Origin: Vreelandella subglaciescola
Lineage (GTDB): Bacteria; Pseudomonadota; Gammaproteobacteria; Pseudomonadales; Halomonadaceae
Direction: 5' to 3'
NCBI RefSeq assembly: GCF_900142895.1
Contig: NZ_LT670847.1
Location: forward strand, 1,736,001 to 1,800,000
DNA: 64,000 bases
Of the stretch, positions 32,848 through 41,812 are shown piece by piece (the first letter of the stretch is position 1; each line of letters opens with the position of its first letter). The notes below the pieces were generated by a model, which saw only the letters and a list, made by a program, of their open reading frames with translations, made no database searches and was not told where the DNA came from. The position numbers and the translations under genes are program-made.

Positions 32848-33261
32848 TTATGAACGCTGCGGCTGCCCACTTTTCCGATAGGCAAGCCAGCCACCACTCG
32901 CCGTGATATCCACCACGGCCGGCAGGCTGATCGCCGACTCTCTTAGGCGCATGCTCAATGAGCCCGAACCGTCTTCCAGCTTGATGACCGTGAGCTCAAG
33001 CTCCTCTGGTTCATTCGGCAACAGGCGATCTTGCAGCTGGGTATAAGAGACGTCGTACAGTTCACCGGGTATATTTGCACCGCCCTCCCGCACTGGCAAA
33101 AGTCCGGGGAATTCGTCCCGAACGGAATAAAAGCGATAGTTAGCCGCCGTATTAACGCAGCCTAGAAACGTGGCGCCTTCCAACGCAAAATTAATACAAC
33201 CACCGGCCAGTGCCTGACCGTTCACAAACATACGCACCGTAATATCCTGCTCTTCCTGCAT
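32848..33261 (-). CDS. Stand-alone allophanate-hydrolase C-terminal-like / GGCT-fold protein
   Basis: 137 residues. The sequence resembles the C-terminal domain of AtzF-type allophanate hydrolase and gamma-glutamylcyclotransferase-like folds: 'MFVNGQALAGGCINFALEGA', 'FLGCVNTAANYRFYSV', 'FPGLLPVREGGANIPGELYD' and 'ELELTVIKLEDGSG'. In AtzF this domain handles decarboxylation of N-carboxycarbamate. Here it is a separate protein between the dihydropyrimidinase and the GntR regulator, so it may act on a carbamoyl product of ring opening. Activity is unproven. ATG lies after GAGAGGGTTCGAC. Confidence 0.65.
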   Translation of the reverse strand: MQEEQDITVRMFVNGQALAGGCINFALEGATFLGCVNTAANYRFYSVRDEFPGLLPVREGGANIPGELYDVSYTQLQDRLLPNEPEELELTVIKLEDGSGSLSMRLRESAISLPAVVDITASGGWLAYRKSGQPQRS

Positions 33262-33293
33262 GTCGAACCCTCTCTATAAGCGACATAGCCTCG

Positions 33294-33998
33294 TTAATGG
33301 CTGTTCTGGGTAATGGCCTCGCCGGTATGCCGGACGTGGTCGGCTAGCAGGCGCTGCGCGCGTTCGCCATCGCGTGCCTTGAGCGCTTCCAGAATGGCCC
33401 GGTGCTCATCGGTCGATTCTTGCCAGCGGCCGATGCTGTTCAGCGCCAGGTAACGTGCCCGCTCCAGGCGCCCCAGCAGGCGCTGATGCGTTTCCTCAAG
33501 TACTGGGTTTTTGGCCCCGGCCACTAGCAGGGTATGAATGCGCTGATTGACTTCGAAATAGCCGGCGCGGTCACCCTTCGTATGCAGTTTTTCCAAGCGC
33601 TCTTGCAGTGCTTCTAACTGCTTGAGGTCAGTGTTGGTCATACGGTTTGCGGCTAGCCCCGCAGCAAGACCCTCGATGCCGGCTTCAGCCTCGAACAGGT
33701 ATTCAAGCTCCCGGGAGTCGATGAGCGTCACCACGGCGTTGCGGTTGTGCCGTATAGCAACCAGCCCGTCGCTGGACAGCATGCGGATTGCTTCGCGCAG
33801 CGGGGTGCGGGAGATAGCCAGCTGTTCGCACAGCGCCGGTTCAACAATGCGTGCTCCCGGCGCCAACTCACCGTGAACAATCATTCGCTGCAGTATCCGA
33901 TAGGCCTCCTGAGCCAGAGACGTGGATTGAATACGCCGCTGAGAAGGTGCCGTTTCAGCGGCGACAGACACCGAGGAGGCGTGGTTGGCTGTGCGCAT
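33294..33998 (-). CDS. GntR-family regulator (FadR subfamily, FCD domain)
   Basis: 234 residues. The winged helix lies near residues 30-90 (AYRILQRMIVHGELAPGARI, 'CEQLAISRTPLREAIRMLSS'). The C-terminal all-helical FCD domain has the metal-type His in 'EVNQRIHTLLVAGA' and 'DEHRAILEALKARDGERAQ'. It most likely senses an intermediate of this catabolic cluster and represses the TRAP/dihydropyrimidinase genes around it. The first 25 residues are hydrophilic and poorly conserved in type, so the true start could be slightly later. Confidence 0.9.
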   Translation of the reverse strand: MRTANHASSVSVAAETAPSQRRIQSTSLAQEAYRILQRMIVHGELAPGARIVEPALCEQLAISRTPLREAIRMLSSDGLVAIRHNRNAVVTLIDSRELEYLFEAEAGIEGLAAGLAANRMTNTDLKQLEALQERLEKLHTKGDRAGYFEVNQRIHTLLVAGAKNPVLEETHQRLLGRLERARYLALNSIGRWQESTDEHRAILEALKARDGERAQRLLADHVRHTGEAITQNSH

Positions 33999-34043
33999 GC
34001 GCAGAATCTCCTGATAAACAAATCAATGAAAGTGGCGGACTGG

Positions 34044-35297
34044 TCAGCGCTGTGGCGTATCCGTGGGGTCGGCGAACACGCCGGGATCAGGCTGGCTCGC
34101 CAGGCTGGCGTTAAGCTCCTCGGTCAATGCCTGTTTCCCGGCCTGCGCATTCGCCTCAGGCGCCCCGGCCTCAAGGCCTGGAATAACGTAGTCATTGACG
34201 ATATCCCTGAAAATGCGCACGTTCTTGGCATGCCGCAATCCGCCTTCGATGGGCAACATACTGGTCATGACCACGACGGCATTCCGCTCGGGCAGCATGG
34301 TGACGAACTGGCCCTTGAACCCCATCATGGTCAGGCTCGGCTCGGTATCCACAATGTGGTTAATCCAGAGGTAATAGCCGAAGTCCCGGGCGGCCTTTGG
34401 CGTGCTCATTTTTTCGATCCATGCTGCCGGAACGAGCTGCTCGCCCTGCCACGTGCCCTTGTTGATAATCAGCTCGCCGAGCTTGGCCATGTCGGTGGGC
34501 CGTAAGCGCAAGCCCCACCCGCCTGACACCAGCCCTTGCTCGTCGGCGCGTTCCCACGCGTAATTTTTCATACCCAGCGGTTGAAACAGCTGCTCCGCGG
34601 CGTACTCCTGGAGAGGCTCATTCGCAGCGGCGCTCAGCATGGCAGTCGCAAAAACCGGGTTCACGTCGGTGTATTCAAAGTCGCTGCCCGGCGCAAAGTG
34701 CGTGTCGGTATTCGCGACCAGCTTCAAACGATCCGGCGAGCCAAAATAAATGGGGTCGTCTTCCGGGTCGAAATCGTAGGCCAGGCCTGACGCCATCGAC
34801 AGCACATGGCGCAACTGGATGGCCTGCTTATCCGCTACCTGCTCTGCCAGGTCTGGCCGCGCGTCGGTGATAATCGAGGCGATATCGTCATCGAGTCCAA
34901 TGCGGCCCTCCTCGATCAGCATGCCGGCCAGTAACGCGACCACGGTTTTGGTCACGGAATACAGCTCATAGTTGTGATCCCGGGTCAGCTCATTGGTGTA
35001 GCGCTCAAAGATCAGCGCGTTATCCTTGACCACCAGCAGGCTGCGAATGTCGTAGTTTTCCTCACGCAGCCATTGGGAGAGCGCCATCAATGTGGCGGAA
35101 TCGACCCCCTGACTTTCTGGCGTGGCCACGGGGATATCAGTGGCCGGCGCGCTCTGGCTCGCGGCCACGGCGGTAAACGGCAAAGTCAGAGCGCCTGCCA
35201 GAAAAAGTGACGCGCTATAGCGCGAAACATGCTGAAACCTGCCCCGCGAGCAGGGCACCTTGGGAGCAGCAGCGCCCAGAGAGTTATCATTACGCAT
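34044..35297 (-). CDS. Exported serine hydrolase (beta-lactamase family)
   Basis: About 417 residues. A long N-terminal region ends in a signal-like helix (SASLFLAGALTLPFTAVAAS), so it is exported. SxxK is 'SVTKT'; a Tyr-x-Asn-like element lies in 'FEYTDVNPVFATAMLS', and the C-terminal block 'GFKGQFVTMLPERNAVVVM' replaces the KTG strand. The fold is that of penicillin-binding-protein-like esterases and amide hydrolases. In this cluster it might pre-process the TRAP substrate in the periplasm. Start ATG 35297 follows GAGGCC; an ATG at 35333 would overlap the upstream gene. Confidence 0.8.
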   Translation of the reverse strand: MRNDNSLGAAAPKVPCSRGRFQHVSRYSASLFLAGALTLPFTAVAASQSAPATDIPVATPESQGVDSATLMALSQWLREENYDIRSLLVVKDNALIFERYTNELTRDHNYELYSVTKTVVALLAGMLIEEGRIGLDDDIASIITDARPDLAEQVADKQAIQLRHVLSMASGLAYDFDPEDDPIYFGSPDRLKLVANTDTHFAPGSDFEYTDVNPVFATAMLSAAANEPLQEYAAEQLFQPLGMKNYAWERADEQGLVSGGWGLRLRPTDMAKLGELIINKGTWQGEQLVPAAWIEKMSTPKAARDFGYYLWINHIVDTEPSLTMMGFKGQFVTMLPERNAVVVMTSMLPIEGGLRHAKNVRIFRDIVNDYVIPGLEAGAPEANAQAGKQALTEELNASLASQPDPGVFADPTDTPQR

Positions 35298-35325
35298 AAT
35301 GGCCTCGTCTTGTTGCATCTTGTTG

Positions 35326-36081
35326 TTATGCATCTACCGGCTGGCGGCCGACTAACGCGGCAAGCGGCGCACCCAGGCCCTGGCATGGCTTGGTCGGGGG
35401 TTGGGTATAGCTGCCGGCGGCGGGCGTCTGGGCGGCCATATCGACCATGGCCTGAGCCTGGATCAAGGCACAGGTCACGCCATCCAGCGCGGGAACCGGC
35501 ATACGGTCAGCCACTGAGCGAGCCAGGCCCGCCAGCGGCGCACCGGCAAGGATCAACACGTCGGCACCGTCTTCTTCCACGGCGCGGCGGCCCAGTTCGA
35601 TCAAACGCTCGCCCTGGTTCTCCTGCACCTGACCGATATGCTGCAGCGGTTCGTCCAACGCGCGAATACTCGCCAAACGCCCTTCAAGGCCATAGGAGGC
35701 GATGCATTCGCGGTACCAGGCCTGAATGCGCTGGGAAATGGCGATGACCGAAAAGCGTCCGCCTTGCTGGCAGGCGCTCAGCACGGCCGCCTCCGTCATC
35801 CCCACCACGGGGATCGGCATGATCTCACGCAGGGCGGTCAGGCCCGGATCACCAAAGGCGGCAACCACAATGGCATCGTATTGCTGATAATGCTCTGCCG
35901 CAATTTGCATGGCGGCATAACCGCCAATCAGCGACTCTGCCCGGGTCTCGATATAGGCCACGCCGAAAGGGGCGGTGGCCATGGTCAACTCGGTGTTGGG
36001 CCGAATGCTGCGCGAGGCTTCCGCCTCGATCAGGCGCGTCACGTCCTGGGACGTATTGGGATTGATGACCAGCAGTTTCAT
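35326..36081 (-). CDS. Asp/Glu/hydantoin racemase-like protein lacking the usual cysteines
   Basis: 251 residues, two-domain racemase fold: 'MKLLVINPNTSQDVT', 'IETRAESLIGGYAAMQIA', 'DAIVVAAFGDPGLTALREI' and 'DGADVLILAGAPLAGLARSV'. In hydantoin and allantoin racemases the residue before FGDPG and the residue in the LGCAG loop are the two catalytic Cys. Here they are Ala75 and about Gly180. The protein is thus either a non-racemising relative or uses another mechanism. It lies between the TRAP genes and the exported serine hydrolase, in the dihydropyrimidinase cluster. Confidence 0.75.
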   Translation of the reverse strand: MKLLVINPNTSQDVTRLIEAEASRSIRPNTELTMATAPFGVAYIETRAESLIGGYAAMQIAAEHYQQYDAIVVAAFGDPGLTALREIMPIPVVGMTEAAVLSACQQGGRFSVIAISQRIQAWYRECIASYGLEGRLASIRALDEPLQHIGQVQENQGERLIELGRRAVEEDGADVLILAGAPLAGLARSVADRMPVPALDGVTCALIQAQAMVDMAAQTPAAGSYTQPPTKPCQGLGAPLAALVGRQPVDA

Positions 36082-36127
36082 GGCAGGCTCTTTAAGTCGG
36101 ATAAATAATGTAGGCGTCGAGCCCGGC

Positions 36128-37408
36128 TCAGTAGCCGAGGGCGTGGGGCAACCAGGTCACGATACCGGGGAACAGAAAGCATGCCGCCAGCACCACATAC
36201 TGGAAGGCAATGAACGGCCAGGCGCTCTTCATCAGTTCGCTGAGGCTGATATTGGAGATACCGCACATCACGAACAGCAGCACGCCCACCGGAGGCGTCA
36301 TCATGCCCACCACCAGGTTCATCACGAACAGAAAGCCGAACAGCAAGGGATCAATGCCATAGGACATGGCGATCGGTGCCAGCAGCGGCACCAGCATGAT
36401 GTAGGCGGCGTTGGATTCGATGAACATGCCGATCAGGATCAGCAGCCCCATGACCAGCAGCAGGAAAATCTGCGGATCAGAAGTGAAGTCCTTTAGCCAG
36501 CTGGCCAGCTGCATCGGGATCAGATCGATGGTGAACGCAAACGTCATGGTTGAGGCAAAAGCGATCAGCGCACCGACCATGGCAGCCGTTACTGCCGCGT
36601 TAAACATGGCCTTGGGAAGGTCAGACAGCCGCAGCTGACGCGTGACGAAAAATCCCATGAATATCGCGTAAATCACCGCGATTGCCGCGCCCTCGGTCGC
36701 CGTGAAAGCACCGGCCACGATGCCGCCAACGACCACGATGGGCATCAGCAGGATAGGCAAGGCGCGCCAGGTCTGAACCAGAATATGCTTCAGCCCCAGG
36801 TTGCCCCCGGACAAGGGATAGCGCCGCTTTGCCGAGATAAATGACGCCAGCCCCATAAAGCCCACGGCCAGAATGATCCCCGGCACCACGCCGGCCATAA
36901 ACAGCCCGCCGACGGAGACGGTAGAACCTGCCATCAACGCATAGACGATCATCGCATTGCTGGGGGGAATAATAGCGCCGAGGTTAGCGGCAGAGGCCAC
37001 CACCGCGCTGCTATAGCCGGTGCCATACTTCTCACGCATTGACGGCACCAGGGCACTGCCCAGAGCGCTGGCGCTGGCCACGGCGGCGCCGCTAACGGCT
37101 GCCAATACCATTCCCGCAAGAATCGCCACGTGGGCCAGGCCGCCGTGTACGCGCCCCACCAGGGAATTGGCGAAGTCGACCAGGCGCTGCAGGATGCCCG
37201 CCGCGACCATCAGTTCGCCGGCCAGCATAAACAGCGGAATAGCCATCAAGGGGAAGTTATCGATGGAGTGCATCATGCGCTGGGGCATGACGGAGAAGTC
37301 CATATCACCGACGAACAGCCCCACCAGCGAGGCCAGCCCAAGGGCAAAGGCAAGCGGCATACGCAAGAGGGCAAAAACCAAAAAAGTGATGACGATAGAC
37401 AAGGTCAT
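36128..37408 (-). CDS. TRAP transporter large permease (DctM)
   Basis: 426 residues, DctM family: 'FPLMAIPLFMLAGELMVAAG', 'VLAAVSGAAVASASALGSAL', 'ANLGAIIPPSNAMIVYALMA' and the C-terminal 'LGMFIESNAAYIMLVPLLAP'-like region followed by 'LVVGMMTPPVGVLLFVMCG'. It forms the sodium-coupled channel of the second TRAP system. The start overlaps the dctQ stop by 4 bp. Together with the receptor it forms a tight DctP-Q-M unit in front of the racemase-like gene, 46 bp upstream of it. Confidence 0.94.
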   Translation of the reverse strand: MTLSIVITFLVFALLRMPLAFALGLASLVGLFVGDMDFSVMPQRMMHSIDNFPLMAIPLFMLAGELMVAAGILQRLVDFANSLVGRVHGGLAHVAILAGMVLAAVSGAAVASASALGSALVPSMREKYGTGYSSAVVASAANLGAIIPPSNAMIVYALMAGSTVSVGGLFMAGVVPGIILAVGFMGLASFISAKRRYPLSGGNLGLKHILVQTWRALPILLMPIVVVGGIVAGAFTATEGAAIAVIYAIFMGFFVTRQLRLSDLPKAMFNAAVTAAMVGALIAFASTMTFAFTIDLIPMQLASWLKDFTSDPQIFLLLVMGLLILIGMFIESNAAYIMLVPLLAPIAMSYGIDPLLFGFLFVMNLVVGMMTPPVGVLLFVMCGISNISLSELMKSAWPFIAFQYVVLAACFLFPGIVTWLPHALGY

Positions 37409-37962
37409 GAGGTTTCTCCTTCCTTGATCGCCGCAGGCGCGCTGGGCAGCGGCTCCACCTGCCAGATTTGCGCAATCAAATGCAGCAGGCTATGGCCGGC
37501 GCTGATCAGCACTGCGATATAAAACATGGCGGCGGTCACGGGAACGGTGGGCATCAGCTGCTGCCATTTGTCCGCCACCGCGCCCAGCGACAACCACACC
37601 AGGGTCACCATCACCAACGCGCTGGCCAGAGCCATCACGCGAGTCAATTGCCGCTGCACCGCCGCGGGCAGCAAACCCGCTATCGCATCAATGCCCACAT
37701 GAATACCCACTTTTATCCCGTGGGGTATGGCCAGAAATATCGCCCAAACGAAGAACAGCCGCGACAGCTCATCGGCCGAATCAATCGATGTCGAGAGTAC
37801 ATAGCGGGCAAAAACCTGGGCAGATACCAGTAGCGTCATCGATCCCATGGCCAGAATGATGGCGTAATAGGACGTGCGGTCTATCGCCAGCATCGCCACA
37901 AGAAAACGTTTTTGCGTGGGGCTGGAAGCATGCGCTTCCAGCCATGGGGCTCTGGACTTCAT
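37405..37962 (-). CDS. TRAP transporter small permease (DctQ)
   Basis: 185 residues with four membrane helices ('YYAIILAMGSMTLLVSAQVF', 'LSRLFFVWAIFLAIPHGI', 'VMALASALVMVTLVWLSLG', 'AAMFYIAVLISAGHSLLHLI'). The family signature 'ARYVLSTSIDSADELSRLFF' and the 'GIKVGIHVGIDAIAGLLP' loop are clear. It overlaps the receptor gene and the large permease gene by 4 bp each, so the three are translationally coupled. Confidence 0.92.
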   Translation of the reverse strand: MKSRAPWLEAHASSPTQKRFLVAMLAIDRTSYYAIILAMGSMTLLVSAQVFARYVLSTSIDSADELSRLFFVWAIFLAIPHGIKVGIHVGIDAIAGLLPAAVQRQLTRVMALASALVMVTLVWLSLGAVADKWQQLMPTVPVTAAMFYIAVLISAGHSLLHLIAQIWQVEPLPSAPAAIKEGETS

Positions 37963-38957
37963 TTATCCAGCTCCGCCTGAACGGTTTCCACGATGTCCGC
38001 GCCGAGACTGTTCTTCAGTTCATCGACGACCCCTTGAGTCTCTTTGCGCAGGGCCTCGCGGGTTTCGTCAGAGAGCGAGGTGAATTCCATACCGCGGTCG
38101 ATAAGCGTCTGGCGGGCGGCCTTATCTTCCTCGGCGGCTTTGCTGCGCTGCCATTCAACGGCAACATCCATCGAGTCCCGGACGGCTTGCTGCTCTTCGT
38201 CGCTAAGACTCTCGAACTTATTCAGGTTAGCAATAATGACGATGTAGTCGTAGAAGTGGCGGCTATCGGACAGGTACTTCTGTACTTCATCAAGACGCCG
38301 GGTGGCGATCACGCTGTAGGGATTTTCCTGGCCATCGATCACGCCCTGCTGAAGCCCGCTGTAAACCTCCTTGATCCCCATGGAGACGGGATTGGCACCC
38401 AGAGCCCGGAACGTATCGAGGTGGGTCTGGTTGGGTTGCAGACGAATCTTGAGCCCTTTGAAGTCTTCCGGCTCTTTGATGGGGTGCTCATTATTGGTGA
38501 CGTTACGGAACCCCAGCTCCATATAGCCAAGGGCCGTAAACCCTTTTTCAGCCAGTTTTTGGTTGAGCATATCGCCCACTTTGCCGTCTATCACGCGGAA
38601 GGCATCTTCACGGTTATCAAACGCGAAGGGCAGGCTTAGTGCTTCAAACTCCGCCACGATGCGCGATAGATAGGCGATACCTACCCAAGTGCCCATGACC
38701 GCGCCGGAGCTCACCTGGTCGATGTTTTCACCCGCGCCGCCTAGCTGCATGGCGGGGAAAAGTTGAGCAGTAAGGTCGCCGTCGGTGCGGTTAGCCAGTT
38801 CCTCCTGGAAGATTTCCATGGCTTTGCTGCTGGAGTGATCGTTCGGGAAGTTGCCGCCAAAGCGCAGGGTATCCGCGCTGGCGAGCATCGGCGTGCCGAG
38901 GCCCAGGGCCATAAGCAAGGTGCAGCAGTGGCGGGTTATGCGTGTTGTTGTTGTCAT
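37959..38957 (-). CDS. TRAP transporter substrate-binding protein (DctP)
   Basis: 332 residues with a Sec signal peptide (CCTLLMALGLGTPMLASA). DctP features: 'FGGNFPNDHSSSKAMEIFQE', 'FAFDNREDAFRVIDGKVGD', 'LKIRLQPNQTHLDTFRALGA' with the ligand-binding Arg, and 'GVIDGQENPYSVIATRRLDE'. The Arg-containing block indicates a carboxylate-bearing ligand, as is usual for DctP proteins; the ligand itself is unknown. First gene of the TRAP/racemase part of the cluster, behind an AT-rich promoter region. ATG follows AAGGAAAC. Confidence 0.94.
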   Translation of the reverse strand: MTTTTRITRHCCTLLMALGLGTPMLASADTLRFGGNFPNDHSSSKAMEIFQEELANRTDGDLTAQLFPAMQLGGAGENIDQVSSGAVMGTWVGIAYLSRIVAEFEALSLPFAFDNREDAFRVIDGKVGDMLNQKLAEKGFTALGYMELGFRNVTNNEHPIKEPEDFKGLKIRLQPNQTHLDTFRALGANPVSMGIKEVYSGLQQGVIDGQENPYSVIATRRLDEVQKYLSDSRHFYDYIVIIANLNKFESLSDEEQQAVRDSMDVAVEWQRSKAAEEDKAARQTLIDRGMEFTSLSDETREALRKETQGVVDELKNSLGADIVETVQAELDK

Positions 38958-39441
38958 AATGAAAGTTTCCTTTGTGCGGTTTGTGAAGAGTCGCGCTACT
39001 CAAGGCAAGAAAACGATGCCTGAAAACACCATAGTCAATCACTGTTAAAATACAATATACAAAATACTGTTTTTTTACTTTATGTTTAAAAACAATAATT
39101 TATAATTTTAAAAAATACGCTTCTGGAGGAAATTACGACAAGGGCGCACCGAGGAAAGGGCTGTCTGGAATCACCCGGGCGTATGCACACCGTCAGGCTC
39201 GTGCAAGGCGCAACATACAAGCTGGATTGCTTCAGCGAGGGCGCCGGCAGAGGCTCATTATTCAGCCAGAAACGGGCTGCCCCTGCGCGCACAGCATGGG
39301 CTTTCCAGCCTTTGTTCTGGTAGCTACGCTTGAGCTGACGCCGTTTTGTGGTGTATCACGGTAGGCGGATATAAGTTAAAACAGGGAAGCAAACGAGACA
39401 CAAGGGCATCCCGTGACCCCGCCGCGCAGAGGAGAATTGTC
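38958..39441. promoter_or_regulatory. AT-rich promoter region between divergent TRAP and ferritin-like genes
   Basis: 484 bp without a convincing gene. Positions 39030-39120 are markedly AT-rich with TACAATATAC and long A and T runs, unlike the GC-rich surroundings. On the minus strand TTTTGTATATTGTATTTT (39046-39065 region) contains two TTGTAT words that could be a GntR-family operator for the TRAP operon. The remainder, 39120-39430, shows no clear structure. Confidence 0.45.
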
Positions 39442-39999
39442 ATGCCGAATCAACCATTTCTGACTGATATCAAGACCATCCGCGAACGTGCCCGCCAGCA
39501 TATCGAGCGTGGGGCGGTCACCGAGGGCTATACCGCGGATCGTGAAAACGTCATCAGCCTGCTGAACGAGGCGCTGGCCACGGAAATTGTCTGCACGCTG
39601 CGCTACAAGCGCCATTACTATATGGCCGACGGCCTGAGCGCGAGCATCGCCAAGGCCGAGTTTCTGGAACACGCCCAGCAGGAACAGCAGCACGCCGACT
39701 GGCTGGCAGAGCGCATCGTGCAGCTGGGCGGCGCGCCGAACTTCTCGCCGGAGGGGCTGTTAAGCCGCTCCCACGCGGAATATACCGAAGGCGACTCGCT
39801 GCGCGAAATGATCAAGGAAGACCTGATTGCCGAGCGTATTGCCATCGATAGCTACCGGGAAATCGCCACGTATCTGGGCGATAAAGACCCGACCTCACGG
39901 CGAGTGATGGAAGATATTCTGGCGCAGGAAGAAGAACACGCCGACGATATGGCCGGCCTGCTAGAAGGGCTGGATAACAGCACTAACCGTAACGCTTAA
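39442..39999 (+). CDS. Ferritin-like / bacterioferritin-family protein
   Basis: 185 residues, four-helix ferritin-like fold. Candidate di-iron ligands: Glu in 'LLNEALATEIVCTLRYKRHY', Glu and His in 'AKAEFLEHAQQEQQHADWLA', Glu in 'MIKEDLIAERIAIDSYREIA' and 'ILAQEEEHADDMAGLL'. It resembles the bacterioferritin-type proteins often annotated as DUF-like Dps relatives, with a role in iron storage or oxidative defence. ATG follows GAGGAGAA. Monocistronic and ended by a strong hairpin. Confidence 0.85.
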   Translation: MPNQPFLTDIKTIRERARQHIERGAVTEGYTADRENVISLLNEALATEIVCTLRYKRHYYMADGLSASIAKAEFLEHAQQEQQHADWLAERIVQLGGAPNFSPEGLLSRSHAEYTEGDSLREMIKEDLIAERIAIDSYREIATYLGDKDPTSRRVMEDILAQEEEHADDMAGLLEGLDNSTNRNA

Positions 40000-40067
40000 C
40001 GCGTCAGCAAGCCGTTCTCGCAAGACAAGCGGCCGCCCTCATCGGGGCTGATGAAGGAGTCATTCAA

Positions 40068-40098
40068 GGAGCGCTTCGGCTGGCGGCCGAAGCGCTCC
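40068..40098. terminator. Bidirectional terminator hairpin
   Basis: A perfect 13-bp stem (40068-40080 with 40086-40098, loop TGGCG) sits between the convergent ferritin-like and GntP genes, 6 bp from the stop of the latter. T-tracts are short. Confidence 0.75.
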
Positions 40099-40104
40099 CA
40101 TGTA

Positions 40105-41466
40105 TTACAGCAACACCAGCGATAGCACGTAGATCAAGCACATCGCGGTAACACCCTGAACCAGAGTGGCAAGCGTTTGCGCGCGGTACGCCAGCCCTAC
40201 GCTCATACGGCTGAAGCGGGACACTACCCAGAAGAAACTGTCATTGGCGTGTGAGACGGTCATGGCACCCGCACCAATGGCCATGACGGTGAGCGTACGC
40301 CCGATATCACTGCCCAGCCCCAGAGAGTCAACCATGGGAGCCACCAGCGCCGAGGTGGTAACCAGCGCAACGGTGGAAGACCCCTGCGCCGACTTCAAAC
40401 CCGCCGAGACGATAAACGGCATCAAAATACCGATGCCCAACGTTGAGAGCGTACTGCCCAGATAATCCCCCAGCGGCGAAGCACTCAGCACGGCACCAAA
40501 CGCGCCACCGGCACCGGTAATCAGCAAAATGGGCGCGGCCGATACAATGCCTTCACTAATGCGATCGCTGAATTCGACGATCTTGTTATCACTTTTCAGC
40601 AGCACGCAGGACAGTAGCAGGCCAATCAGCAAAGCGGTTAGCGGCTGGCCCAGCAGGCTTAGCACCGCCATGGCCGTGCCTTCGCCGAAAGGCGATGCCG
40701 GCAGGCGCGCAACCGTACCGATACAGATCAACAGAATAGGCATCACGATGGGCGCGAACGCCGCCATCGGGCTTGGCAGGCGGCCATAGCTGGCCCTGAG
40801 TGCCTCCCAATCCTGCTGCTGGTCAGCAGCGTCCGGCTGCGTATCCTGCACATCGGGCTCGGTATTGGCAAAACGCTTGGCCCAAAGCATGCCGGCCACG
40901 GCAGCCACCGCGGCAATGGGAATACCCGCGGCAATCACCAGCCCGAGATTGGATTCCAGCCCCAGATTACCCGCCGCGGCAATGGGCCCAGGCGTTGGCG
41001 GAACAAAGGTGTGCGTGGCATAAAGCCCGGTCGCCAGTGCAACGCTCATCGTAATCGACGATGTATGAAGCTTTTTGGCCAGAGACTCTTTAAGCGAATT
41101 GAGGATGATAAAACCGGAATCGCAAAAAACCGGCACCGATACAATATAGCCAATGGCCGACATGGTCAGCGTAGGAAAGCGCTCACCGAGCCGTGCAATC
41201 ATGAAATCGGCCATGGTGATGGCCGCCCCGCTTTTTTCCAGAATCACGCCGATGATGGTGCCCAGTACGATCACCAGGCCAATGTAGCCAAGAATGCCCC
41301 CGAACCCTGAAGTGATCGTGTCGACCACCGAGTCAATCGGCAAACGGTAGGCAAACGCCGCGATAAAAGACGCCCCCAGCAGCGCCAGAAACGGATGCAT
41401 TTTCCACTTGCTGGTGGCCAGCACGATAAACCCCACCACGACCAGCAATATCAAGACCAGCCCCAT
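40105..41466 (-). CDS. GntP-family gluconate/hydroxy-acid permease
   Basis: 453 residues, about 12-14 membrane helices. GntP features: 'WKMHPFLALLGASFIAAF', 'IVLGTIIGVILEKSGAAITM', 'IGYIVSVPVFCDSGFIILN', 'LYATHTFVPPTPGPIAAAGN' and the C-terminal 'AMTVSHANDSFFWVVSRFS'. The family imports gluconate, glycerate or related sugar acids by proton symport. No kinase for such an acid is adjacent, so the substrate is open. ATG 41466 follows AAGGGGAAG; the frame stays open further but without protein-like sequence. Confidence 0.92.
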   Translation of the reverse strand: MGLVLILLVVVGFIVLATSKWKMHPFLALLGASFIAAFAYRLPIDSVVDTITSGFGGILGYIGLVIVLGTIIGVILEKSGAAITMADFMIARLGERFPTLTMSAIGYIVSVPVFCDSGFIILNSLKESLAKKLHTSSITMSVALATGLYATHTFVPPTPGPIAAAGNLGLESNLGLVIAAGIPIAAVAAVAGMLWAKRFANTEPDVQDTQPDAADQQQDWEALRASYGRLPSPMAAFAPIVMPILLICIGTVARLPASPFGEGTAMAVLSLLGQPLTALLIGLLLSCVLLKSDNKIVEFSDRISEGIVSAAPILLITGAGGAFGAVLSASPLGDYLGSTLSTLGIGILMPFIVSAGLKSAQGSSTVALVTTSALVAPMVDSLGLGSDIGRTLTVMAIGAGAMTVSHANDSFFWVVSRFSRMSVGLAYRAQTLATLVQGVTAMCLIYVLSLVLL

Positions 41467-41661
41467 GACCTTCCCCTTGTTTCGTTGTTGCTGTTGATTG
41501 ATACATCCCACGACACGCCCGGCACTCTGCCACGCGCGGGGCGGCAATCATAAACGGCTCAAGGCAGCTTCGCTATGGGCATCGTCTTGCCCGCCCCGCT
41601 CCCTGCACGGTCTGCGCCGGCACTATGCTTCCGCAGTATCAGGCAATCGCACAGCCCCATC

Positions 41662-41677
41662 TTGAGCAATCGCTCAA
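41662..41677. promoter_or_regulatory. TetR operator candidate, site 1
   Basis: TTGAGCAATCGCTCAA, a 16-bp imperfect palindrome. The same motif, TTGAG[CT]N[AC]TCG[AC]TCAA, occurs three more times, at 41730, 44151 and 44178, always upstream of the AhpD-like operon or the TetR gene. Confidence 0.75.
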
Positions 41678-41729
41678 TAAGGACTACAGTCATCCGCAGG
41701 GCTTGTTTGAAGCCAACTTCTGCCCTTTT

Positions 41730-41745
41730 TTGAGTGATCGATCAA
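41730..41745. promoter_or_regulatory. TetR operator candidate, site 2
   Basis: TTGAGTGATCGATCAA lies 67 bp before the ATG of the AhpD-like gene and matches the shared 16-bp motif. It is placed to overlap the promoter of the AhpD-like/thioredoxin/GST operon. Confidence 0.78.
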
Positions 41746-41812
41746 AAATAGATAACACCACATACATGCCGTTATCTTTATTCTTTCCGACCCTGTCACG
41801 AGGAGTCACTGC

